Assembly: GCA_002729295.1 (NCBI GenBank)
Contig: PBTU01000079.1
Coordinates: 3,548 to 20,976, forward strand
Reading direction: 5' to 3'
Source of the DNA: Verrucomicrobiales bacterium
GTDB lineage: Bacteria; Verrucomicrobiota; Verrucomicrobiia; Verrucomicrobiales; Akkermansiaceae
Length of the DNA: 17,429 nucleotides
The notes under the pieces: generated by a model
Databases searched by the model: none
What the model was told of the DNA's origin: nothing
What the model saw: only the letters and a program-made list of their open reading frames with translations
Translations under genes and position numbers: made by a program
In this document: piece after piece, positions 9,086 to 15,871 of the stretch
Layout of the letters: every line of letters starts with the position of its first letter
Position numbering within the stretch: position 1 is the first letter of the stretch

Positions 9086-11089
9086 ATGGCAAGTTGGAAC
9101 GACGACCGGCTTGAGTTGGCTCTTCGGGCTTCCCGGGAAGGGATATGGGATTGGGATTTGGAGAATAATTCCATCTACTATTCCGGTCGCGTGTTGAGGT
9201 TTTTGGGGTATCGACGCAAGGACGCCCCGAATCTTTTCGAAAAGCGGAAGGAGCTCATGGACGAAGCGTCGGTTGCCGAGATTGACGAGGCCTTGCGCCG
9301 GGTTTCTGAAGGAGGGGATGATTTGTTTTCCGCCGAGCCCCGGGTAAATACCCAAAAAGGTGGCTGGCGATGGTTTCGCCTGAGAGGGACGCCGGTGAGA
9401 AATGGCGAGGGTAAGGTAGTCCGCATCGTGGGAAGCGCGATTGAGATTTCCAAGCGCAAGCAGGCGGAGAGGGAGCTGAAGGAGGAGCGTTATTTAATCC
9501 AGACACTCATGGATAGTATTCCGATGAATTTGTATTTCAAAGATGTGGAATCACGCTTTGTAATGGCGAATCAGGCAACGGCCGAGAAAATGGGATTTTC
9601 ATCGTCGGACGAATTGATCGGGAAGAGCGATCGTGATTTTTTTCATGAGGACCATGCCCAGGTGGCCCGTGAGATGGAGCGGGAAATCATGAATACCGGG
9701 AAAGGTGTTTATGATCAGATTGAGCATGAAAAATGGGATGACCGGGAGGATACCTGGGTGACCAGCACCAAGCACGCTTGGTTGGATCGCAGCGGAAAGG
9801 TGAAAGGGACTTTTGGGGTGACCAATGACATTTCCGACCTTATGCGGGCCCGCAATGAACAGGAGAAAGTTGCGGGAGAGCTTCATCAACAGGGGCTAAA
9901 GATCGAAGGGGAGCGCCAGCGGATGAGACTGATCATCGATAGCGTTCCGATGAATGTTTACTTTAAAAACCGGGATTCGCAGTTTGTGATTGTGAATCAG
10001 TCGTTGGCGGAGTGGGTGGGCAAAAGCCAGCCATCGGATCTCTATGAGAAAAGCGATCGCGACTATTTTTCAGAGGAACACTGGAGTGGGGCGGAAGCAG
10101 ATGAGAAAGCAATTATCGGAAGCGGAGAGGCGATGGTGGGACGCGTGGAAAAGGAAACCTGGAGTGGCAAAGAGGATACTTGGGTGATGACCTCAAAATA
10201 TCCTTGGCGTGATAATGAAGGGGCGGTGCTGGGAACATTTGGAGTGTCGAGTGATGTTAGCGAGTTGATTAGCGCCCAGCGCGAGATGACGGAAATGGCG
10301 GAGTCACTTCAGTCAAAGAATAAGGAAATGGAAGAAGAGCTGAGTCTTGCCCGCGAGGTGCAGCAGGCTCTGATTCCCGACGAGCTTCCCTCGATGTTCG
10401 TTCAATCGGAAGAGGGAGAGGTTAGTTTGATTTTTAAACACCTTTATCGCCCGGCCTCTGAGTTGGCGGGGGATTTTTTCGAAGTGCTGCCCCTTGAGGA
10501 TGATCGAATGGGGTTCATTGTTAGTGATGTCATGGGCCATGGAGTGCGCTCGGCTCTGGTGGTTTCGATGTTGCGAGGCTTGATTGAGCAACAGGCTGGT
10601 TCAGCCAGCGATACAGCGGAGTTTATGACGGGGTTGAATGAAGGGTTAACGCATTTGCTCGAAGAGTCCGGTGTGGTGCTCTTCGCCACAGCGATATACG
10701 GAGTGATCGATTTGCGAAATGAGACCGTGCAAATAACCGTGGCAGGTCACCCTAACCCCATCGCGGTTTTCGAAGATGGAACCCGTCAACTGGCTCCTCC
10801 TGCGGAGGCTACCGGCCCGGCCTTGGGCCTGGTGCCCGGGTTTGAGTATGGTTCGGTGACCGCGTCCCTGCAGGGCCTTCGGCGGATCATTTGTTTTACC
10901 GATGGAATCTTCGAGGTGATGAATGAGTGGAAGGAGGAATTTGGCATCGATCACATGATTGGAGTGATCGAGCGCGGAGGTCAGTTGGAGCGGGTTCTGG
11001 AGAATTTAGTGCAGGCGGCTGAAGAGTTTGCAAGGCAGGGAGTCTTCGACGATGATCTTTGTTTGTTGGGGATGGAGGTGAGGCGATGA
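9086..11089 (+). CDS. PAS-PAS-PAS-PP2C (SpoIIE/RsbU-type) phosphatase, copy 1
   Basis: This 667-residue cytoplasmic protein has no membrane segment. It has three PAS modules (about 8-130, 138-255, 280-398), a coiled-coil linker (about 400-437, ending LAREVQQALIPDELP) and a SpoIIE/RsbU-type PP2C domain (about 440-665). Metal-site residues are present: AGDFF (D463), SDVMGHG (D481), FTDG (D606) and FDDD (655-657), so it should be active. In this family PAS sensors control dephosphorylation of an anti-sigma antagonist or similar protein. PAS2 and PAS3 are clearly related, each with a IP/VPMNxYFK strand and a KSDRDF/YF motif. PAS1 has lost the HPxD motif that copy 2 keeps, so ligand sensing may differ. 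The start at 9086 has no clear Shine-Dalgarno sequence. It overlaps copy 2 by four bases (ATGA). No anti-sigma factor, antagonist or sigma gene is adjacent, so the target is unknown. Confidence 0.9.
   Translation: MASWNDDRLELALRASREGIWDWDLENNSIYYSGRVLRFLGYRRKDAPNLFEKRKELMDEASVAEIDEALRRVSEGGDDLFSAEPRVNTQKGGWRWFRLRGTPVRNGEGKVVRIVGSAIEISKRKQAERELKEERYLIQTLMDSIPMNLYFKDVESRFVMANQATAEKMGFSSSDELIGKSDRDFFHEDHAQVAREMEREIMNTGKGVYDQIEHEKWDDREDTWVTSTKHAWLDRSGKVKGTFGVTNDISDLMRARNEQEKVAGELHQQGLKIEGERQRMRLIIDSVPMNVYFKNRDSQFVIVNQSLAEWVGKSQPSDLYEKSDRDYFSEEHWSGAEADEKAIIGSGEAMVGRVEKETWSGKEDTWVMTSKYPWRDNEGAVLGTFGVSSDVSELISAQREMTEMAESLQSKNKEMEEELSLAREVQQALIPDELPSMFVQSEEGEVSLIFKHLYRPASELAGDFFEVLPLEDDRMGFIVSDVMGHGVRSALVVSMLRGLIEQQAGSASDTAEFMTGLNEGLTHLLEESGVVLFATAIYGVIDLRNETVQITVAGHPNPIAVFEDGTRQLAPPAEATGPALGLVPGFEYGSVTASLQGLRRIICFTDGIFEVMNEWKEEFGIDHMIGVIERGGQLERVLENLVQAAEEFARQGVFDDDLCLLGMEVRR
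11074..11080 (+). promoter_or_regulatory. Strong ribosome binding site that sets the start of PAS-PP2C copy 2
   Basis: GGAGGTG lies inside the last codons of copy 1, with the GGAGG core ending 7 bases before the ATG at 11086. It selects this ATG over the upstream in-frame TTG at 11059. Most other starts in the window have no such site, so its presence here fits translation coupled through the ATGA overlap. Confidence 0.75.
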
Positions 11090-13074
11090 ACGAATCAAGC
11101 GAACGTTTGGAGTTGGCTCTTAAGGCCTCGAATGAGGGGATTTGGGAGTGGGATTTGGTGAGAGGGACCATTTTTTATTCCAACCGGGTGTTGATGTTTT
11201 TGGGATATGGAGTCACCGGAGCTCCTAATTTTTTCAAAGATCCCGAAGAGCATGTTCATCCTGAGGACCTGAAAAAATTCATCAAGAAACGCGATCGGGT
11301 AATTTTAAAAAAAGGTCGCTTGTTCGCGATGGAGTCGAGAGTTCGGACCCGGAGCGGGGAGTGGAAATGGTTTCGGATGAGGGGGATTCCCGAACGGAAT
11401 GATCAGGGTGTGGTTTTGAAAATGGTGGGAAGTCTGATTGATATTTCCAAGCGGAAGAATACCGAACTGGCCTTGGTGGAGGAGCGGGCGAGGATTGATC
11501 TCGTGCTGGAAAGTGTTCCGGTGAATGTATATTTTAAAGATCGGGAGTCACGATTTGTGCGGGCAAACAAGGCGACGGCCCTTCGGATGGGGGCGGGATC
11601 GGTTAAGGAGTTGGTTGGGAAGACCGACCATGACTTTTTCGAGAAGACGCATGCTGACGCTTCACGAGCCAAAGAACTCGAGATCATGGAGACCGGTTCC
11701 GAGAAAGTGGAGGAGTTAGAGCATGAAGTCTGGGAGGACCAGGAGGATACCTGGGTGCTCGTGACCAAGAAAGTGTGGCGCAATATGGAAGGTGAACTTC
11801 TGGGGACTTTTGGGGTTACCAATGATGTGACCGAGTTGATGAAAACGAGGGAGAATCTGGAGCGCGTGGCGGAACAGTTGCAGATTGTGAATCAGGACAT
11901 CGATGAGGAGCGTAATCTTTTACGACTGGTGATCGATAACATCCCGATGTTCGTTTACTTCAAGAACTTGGAGTCCAATTTTGTTCTGGTGAACCAGGGA
12001 ATGGCCGACCTTTGTGGGGAGAGTTCCCCCGATGATCTGGTTGGGAAGCATGACCGGGATTATTTCACCGAAGATTTGTTTATTGGGTCCCAGAGAGATG
12101 AAAAGAGGATCATGAAGTCGGGCGAGCCGATCGTGAATAAGCTCGAGGAAATTTCTTGGAAGGACAATCACAAGACCTGGTCGATGTCGTCGAAATTTCC
12201 GTGGTATGATCCTGATGGAAATCTGATCGGAACATTCGGGGTTTCGGGGGACGTCACCGAGTTGGTGCAAACCCGAAATGATCTCGCCAAGATTGCCGGA
12301 GATTTGGCGAGGAAGAACGAGGCGATGGAGGAAGAATTGAGACTGGCCCGTGAGATTCAGCAGGCGGGAGTTCCGAAGAGTTTGCCGGAGATTGATGGCG
12401 GTGATTGGAAATTGAAATTCCGGCACATTTATCAACCGGCCACGGATCTGGCAGGTGACTTTTTGGAGGTCAAAAACCTGGGCGATGGTCGGGCGGGATT
12501 TTTGGTTTGCGATGTGATGGGGCACGGGGTCCGGGCTGCCCTGATTGTTTCGATGTTACGGGGTTTGGTGGAAAAGCAGGGAGGGATTGCAGGGAGTCCG
12601 GGAGAGTTTCTGGCCGGACTGAATGATGGCTTGTCCCATCTTCTCGGAAGGATTGGTCTGACGATGTTTGCGACGGCTTCGTATGGTGTGGTGGATTCAA
12701 AGAAAGGCGAAGTGTGCCTGGCTTCGGCAGGTCATCCTTCGCCCATTGGGAAGATTTCAGGGAAGGTCGAAGTGCTCGAGTTTGCCAAGGGAGCCAAAGG
12801 GCCAGCTTTGGGAATGTTGCCAGGGATGCCCTATGGAGAAATGGTGCTTCCTTTGGCTGGTTTGGAAGCATTGTGGTGTTTCACCGACGGGTTGTTTGAG
12901 GTGCAGAATGGTTCGGATGAGGAATACGGGGTGGGGAGAATGAAGGAGATCTTGGCATCTGAACTCGGTTTCCGGATCATCGACTTGGTCGATGATGCAC
13001 GGAAGTTTTCCGGGGGGAGAGGATTTGACGACGATGTGTGCCTTTTGGAGTTGGAAGTCTCGCGCAAGGCTTGA
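11086..13074 (+). CDS. PAS-PAS-PAS-PP2C (SpoIIE/RsbU-type) phosphatase, copy 2
   Basis: This 662-residue protein is a full-length paralogue of the preceding gene with the same order: PAS1 (about 8-130, with the HPED motif), PAS2 (about 137-255), PAS3 (about 278-395), a coiled coil ending LAREIQQAGVPKSLP, and a PP2C domain with AGDFL (D458), CDVMGHG (D476), FTDG (D601) and FDDD (648-650). The second acidic residue of the usual GDxxD motif is Glu in both copies (GDFFE, GDFLE). The ATG at 11086 overlaps the stop of copy 1 and is preceded by a good ribosome binding site, so the two products are probably made together. They may form heterodimers or dephosphorylate different partners; neither can be shown here. 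pfkA starts 33 bases downstream but seems to have its own promoter. Confidence 0.9.
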   Translation: MNESSERLELALKASNEGIWEWDLVRGTIFYSNRVLMFLGYGVTGAPNFFKDPEEHVHPEDLKKFIKKRDRVILKKGRLFAMESRVRTRSGEWKWFRMRGIPERNDQGVVLKMVGSLIDISKRKNTELALVEERARIDLVLESVPVNVYFKDRESRFVRANKATALRMGAGSVKELVGKTDHDFFEKTHADASRAKELEIMETGSEKVEELEHEVWEDQEDTWVLVTKKVWRNMEGELLGTFGVTNDVTELMKTRENLERVAEQLQIVNQDIDEERNLLRLVIDNIPMFVYFKNLESNFVLVNQGMADLCGESSPDDLVGKHDRDYFTEDLFIGSQRDEKRIMKSGEPIVNKLEEISWKDNHKTWSMSSKFPWYDPDGNLIGTFGVSGDVTELVQTRNDLAKIAGDLARKNEAMEEELRLAREIQQAGVPKSLPEIDGGDWKLKFRHIYQPATDLAGDFLEVKNLGDGRAGFLVCDVMGHGVRAALIVSMLRGLVEKQGGIAGSPGEFLAGLNDGLSHLLGRIGLTMFATASYGVVDSKKGEVCLASAGHPSPIGKISGKVEVLEFAKGAKGPALGMLPGMPYGEMVLPLAGLEALWCFTDGLFEVQNGSDEEYGVGRMKEILASELGFRIIDLVDDARKFSGGRGFDDDVCLLELEVSRKA

Positions 13075-13098
13075 GCTTCCCGGTAGCTGTGCTACACG
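13071..13098 (+). promoter_or_regulatory. Candidate promoter of pfkA
   Basis: A -35-like TTGAGC (13071-13076) is followed after 16 bases by an extended -10-like TGCTACACG (13090-13098). Transcription would start near 13105, only a few bases before the TTG start codon at 13108, giving a leaderless or almost leaderless message. The -35 element overlaps the stop codon of the preceding gene. Judged by eye only. Confidence 0.35.
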
Positions 13099-13107
13099 CA
13101 TACCATC

Positions 13108-14073
13108 TTGAGTGAGCGAGTTGCAATTATGACCTCCGGCGGCGATGCTGCGGGGATGAATCCGGCGGTGAAATCGGCGGCCGAGTATGCCAAAAAATGC
13201 GGCATGGAACCCTACCTCGTAGAGTGGGGATTGCGTGGGCTGATTGAAGGCTGGATCCACGCAGCAACATCAGAGCGTCTCTCGGGAATCTTGCATCGCG
13301 GAGGAACTGTTTTGGGCTCGTCGCGTTCGAAGCGCTTTTTTGAGTATCAGTTCAGGAAGAAGGCTTTCGAAAATCTCGAGAAAATGGGGATTTCGAAACT
13401 GGTGGTGATCGGGGGAGACGGCTCGTTCAGTGCCTTGAATCAATTTCACGCAGACTTCGGGGTCCCTTTCGCTGGGATCCCCGCGACGATTGACAATGAT
13501 ATTCCCGGGACGGATTACTGTCTCGGGGTGGATACGGCCCTCAATATGATCCGGCAGAGCGTTGACTGTATTCGAGATACCGCAGCATCATTTTCCAGAG
13601 CTTTTGTAGTCGAGACGATGGGACGTCATTGCGGATATCTGGCGATGACCAGCGCGTTGGCGACCGGGGCGGAGATCTGTCTGGTTCCAGAAATCAAATA
13701 CGATTTGGATTCCATCGCTGAAAAGATGCGTTTGGAGAAAGAACAAGGTCGTCGGTATCTTCTAGCGATCGTGGCGGAAGGGACGGGCATGGGCGAAAGT
13801 CTGACCCGGTGGATGAACGATGCGCTGGGTATGGACGCTCGCCTGACCGTACTGGGACATGTGCAGCGGGGTGGATCTCCGACTGTTTATGACCGGATCA
13901 TGGCCTTTAAATTTGCGGTGGCGGCTATTGATGCCCTCTCTGCCGGAAAGACCAACCAGGTGATTGTTTTCAGAGACGGGACTTTTGGAAATATTGCTAT
14001 CGGTGAGATTGCCGACATCAAGCACCGCGTTGATGCCAATTTGATCGAGCTTTGCGAAGGCTTGAGTCGTTAG
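13108..14073 (+). CDS. pfkA: ATP-dependent 6-phosphofructokinase
   Basis: This 321-residue enzyme phosphorylates fructose 6-phosphate, the committed step of glycolysis. Seen in the sequence: MTSGGDAAGMNPAVK at the N-terminus, IGGDGS (101-106), PATIDNDIPGTD (125-136, catalytic D129), ETMGRHCGYLA (169-179) and LGHVQRGGSPTVYDR (249-263). Gly105 after GGD is the ATP-type residue (pyrophosphate enzymes have Asp), and Ala126 stands where pyrophosphate enzymes have Lys, so ATP use is expected. The length equals that of E. coli PfkA. The start is TTG at 13108, chosen because it gives the usual few residues before the TSGGD motif; the next in-frame ATG at 13129 would leave only one residue before it. 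There is no Shine-Dalgarno sequence, and a candidate promoter abuts the start. A weak 5-bp hairpin (14081-14094) follows the stop with no U tract. Confidence 0.94.
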   Translation: MSERVAIMTSGGDAAGMNPAVKSAAEYAKKCGMEPYLVEWGLRGLIEGWIHAATSERLSGILHRGGTVLGSSRSKRFFEYQFRKKAFENLEKMGISKLVVIGGDGSFSALNQFHADFGVPFAGIPATIDNDIPGTDYCLGVDTALNMIRQSVDCIRDTAASFSRAFVVETMGRHCGYLAMTSALATGAEICLVPEIKYDLDSIAEKMRLEKEQGRRYLLAIVAEGTGMGESLTRWMNDALGMDARLTVLGHVQRGGSPTVYDRIMAFKFAVAAIDALSAGKTNQVIVFRDGTFGNIAIGEIADIKHRVDANLIELCEGLSR

Positions 14074-14137
14074 GGTTCCAAACGGGAGTCCGTTGTGTGA
14101 TCGCGGAAATGGGATGCCGTGATTAGAGAAACCGTCT

Positions 14138-14392
14138 ATGAAAACACGGTTGTTGAAATTGTGGTGGGAGTAGCGAATAAGTGCTCTGGTCTTTGGGCTG
14201 ATGATTGTTGCGGTGAAGCCCGTTATTGCTGACCTCAATTGGGTGCCGATCGGGTCGATGAACCCGGCCATTCTGGAGGGTGAGTTGATTTATGTCGATA
14301 AGGTGGCGTGTGACTTGCGCGTGCTGTTGTCCTTTGACTTCAACAACTGTTTCAAACCAAGGCTGTTCCGCTTTGGCGAGGCGCTTCAATAG
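14138..14392 (+). pseudogene. Decayed type I signal peptidase (S26 family) relic
   Basis: This fills the otherwise gene-free stretch between pfkA and ispA. Reading from the ATG at 14138 gives MKTRLLKLWWE, then a TAG stop (14171-14173), then in the same frame a hydrophobic segment and VIADLNWVPIGSMNPAILEG followed by ELIYVDKVACDLRV. This matches the start of S26 signal peptidases: a basic N-terminus, a hydrophobic segment, then a xGSMxPTxLEG motif holding the catalytic Ser, and xVxKxAYDLRVP. Just after DLRV (14323) the frame is lost: a PLT continuation appears one frame over from 14331, as after a net +1 insertion. The later part with the catalytic Lys is absent, and the sequence runs into ispA, overlapping its last bases. 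So there is one nonsense codon, one probable frameshift and a 3' deletion. A short translated 63-residue piece from the ATG at 14201 is possible but would lack catalytic residues. Confidence 0.62.
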
Positions 14393-15270
14393 TCGCGATC
14401 GAGTAGGTAGTGGGCGATCGCTTCGAGGCGAATCACCTTCTTTCCGAAAACCGAGAGAGTTGCGAGTGCCTTTTTAGTGAGGCGCGCGGCTTCTTTTTTG
14501 GATTTATCCAGGCCAAGAATGGACGGGTAGGTGGCCTTATTGACGGCTTCGTCTTTGCCAGCCGTTTTGCCGAGTTGTTCGGTTGATTGAGTAACATCGA
14601 GAATGTCGTCGATGACCTGGAAGGCGAGACCGAGATTGTATCCGAAGTCGGTGAGGGCTTCGAGCTGTTTCGGAGTGGCGTTGGCGGTCATGGCGCCAAG
14701 GCGGAGGGAGGTGGTGAGAAGCGCGGCGGTTTTGTTTTCGTGAATACGAATCAGCTGCGCCTTGTTGAGATCTTTGCTTTCGCCTTCGAGATCGAGCACC
14801 TGTCCTCCGATGAGTTTTTTGGATCCGCCGCAGATCGAGAATTCGAGGAGAAGATCTTTGAGGGAATAGCGTTTTGTCGGAGGGGTTTCGGCCAGGACAG
14901 TGAAGGCCTCGGTGAGCAAGGCATCGCCGGTGAGAACAGCCATGCCTTCGCCATAGACCTTGTGAGAGGTTGGTCGGCCCCGGCGTAGGTCGTCGTCGTC
15001 CATCGAGGGAAGGTCGTCGTGCACGAGGGAATAAGTGTGCATGATTTCCACCGCACAGGCCGGACGGAGGGCGTTTTCAGCTTCACCGCCACAGGCCTCG
15101 GCGGCGGCGAGGGTGAGAATGGGTCGGAGTCGCTTCCCGCCGGCGAATACGGAGTAGCGCATGGCCTGGTGAATGGTCCGGGGGCGTTCGGTGGCACGGG
15201 GGAGAAAGGCGTTCAGCGAATCATCGATGAGGGATTGCTGGTTTTTAAGATAGGCTTCGAGATCGGACAC
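14386..15270 (-). CDS. ispA: Polyprenyl (probably farnesyl) diphosphate synthase
   Basis: This 294-residue enzyme is a trans-type short-chain prenyl transferase that condenses isopentenyl diphosphate with allylic diphosphates. The first aspartate-rich motif is DDLPSMDDDD (85-94) and the second is DDILD (221-225). GGKRLRP (44-50) and GGQVLDLEGE (155-164) are also as expected. The residues before the first motif (HTYSLVHDD) are the same kind as in E. coli IspA, which makes C15 farnesyl diphosphate, although a C20 product cannot be excluded. Farnesyl diphosphate would feed undecaprenyl, quinone and squalene or hopanoid synthesis. The start is GTG at 15270, giving a normal-length N-terminus. No strong Shine-Dalgarno sequence is visible. 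It converges on the signal peptidase relic and is divergent from the peroxiredoxin gene, with 94 bases between starts. Confidence 0.92.
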   Translation of the reverse strand: MSDLEAYLKNQQSLIDDSLNAFLPRATERPRTIHQAMRYSVFAGGKRLRPILTLAAAEACGGEAENALRPACAVEIMHTYSLVHDDLPSMDDDDLRRGRPTSHKVYGEGMAVLTGDALLTEAFTVLAETPPTKRYSLKDLLLEFSICGGSKKLIGGQVLDLEGESKDLNKAQLIRIHENKTAALLTTSLRLGAMTANATPKQLEALTDFGYNLGLAFQVIDDILDVTQSTEQLGKTAGKDEAVNKATYPSILGLDKSKKEAARLTKKALATLSVFGKKVIRLEAIAHYLLDRDY

Positions 15271-15364
15271 GGGCCTGTTTTAGGAGGGGAATTGACGAAG
15301 GCCAAACTCTAAAGTCGATGGAATGACTGCTAGACGTGGGCGATTCAGGCCGTAGCTTGACTCC

Positions 15365-15871
15365 ATGAAACTCAAATGCATCTTTGCATGGCTGGCTTCG
15401 GCGCTTGCCCTCTCGGCCGCTCCATTGAAGTCAGGAGACGGCCTTCCCAAGCTGGAGGGGAAAAACCAGGACGGGAAAGTGGTGAAATTGGAAGCGGAGA
15501 ACGGCCACAAGTGGCTTTTGATTTTCACCTACCCGAAAGCCCTGACCGGGGGATGAACCAAGCAGGCGTGCTCGGTGCGGGACGCATTCGATGAGTTGAA
15601 AGGCCTCAAGGTCACGGTTTTTGGTCTCTCCATGGACTCGATGGAGAAGCAGAAGGAATTTTTCTCCAAGCATGAACTTCCCTATGATCTCATTGCTGAT
15701 ACTGATGGCAAGATCGCCAAGGCGCTGGGAGTGCCGCTGAGGATGGCCGGGAAATTCATGGCGCGTCAGGCTTATCTCTTCAAGGACGGTAAGCTTGTAT
15801 GGAAAGATGAAAAAGGAGCGACCGCGACGCAGGGCGAGGATGTCCTGAAGGCTATTTCTTCTTCAAAGTAG
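15365..15871 (+). CDS. Exported Bcp/PrxQ-like peroxiredoxin, candidate selenoprotein (in-frame TGA, Sec64)
   Basis: Read through the TGA at 15554-15556, this is one 168-residue frame. Residues 1-19 form a signal peptide (basic start, hydrophobic core, ALSAA end), so the enzyme should act outside the cytoplasm. The thioredoxin fold has FTYPKALTGG, then the UGA codon 64, then TKQACSVRD; this aligns with the TPGCTxQAC motif of Bcp/PrxQ, where the first Cys is peroxidatic and the second, here Cys69, is resolving. The later family features GVPLRM (122-127), Arg134 and DGKLVW are intact. Peroxiredoxins reduce hydroperoxides; a selenolate would raise reactivity. The 104 codons after the TGA show no decay, and other genes here use TGA as stop, so selenocysteine insertion is the best explanation, with a fresh nonsense mutation or a sequencing error as alternatives. 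A SECIS-like hairpin follows. Without readthrough the product is an inactive 63-residue peptide. The 3' end overlaps the convergent hydrolase by 20 bases. Confidence 0.82.
15557..15585 (+). promoter_or_regulatory. Candidate bacterial SECIS element
   Basis: Directly after the in-frame TGA, bases 15566-15585 fold by hand into a hairpin: GCGT (15566-15569) pairs with ACGC (15582-15585), G15570 is bulged, CTC (15571-15573) pairs with GGG (15579-15581, one U-G pair), and the loop is GGTGC (15574-15578). In the E. coli fdhF SECIS, as I recall it, SelB reads a bulged base on the 5' side of the stem and a GGU in the apical loop, with 18 bases between UGA and loop. Here the gap is 17 and the layout is the same, but the bulge is G rather than U and the stem is short. 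No energy calculation was possible. Confidence 0.6.

Noticed and set aside
14081..14094. AACGG-GAGT-CCGTT inverted repeat after pfkA as a terminator
   Set aside because: Only five base pairs and no U tract on either strand.
14171..14173. TAG in the signal peptidase relic as a recoded codon (pyrrolysine or suppressor)
   Set aside because: The same relic also loses frame and its C-terminal half, so decay is the simpler reading.
14587..14988. 133-residue plus-strand frame opposite ispA
   Set aside because: Shadow of ispA codon bias; Glu/Gly-rich with no family features.
15554..15556. TGA as evidence of a frameshifted peroxiredoxin
   Set aside because: The frame before and after the TGA is the same, so there is no indel; only the single codon differs from the family.
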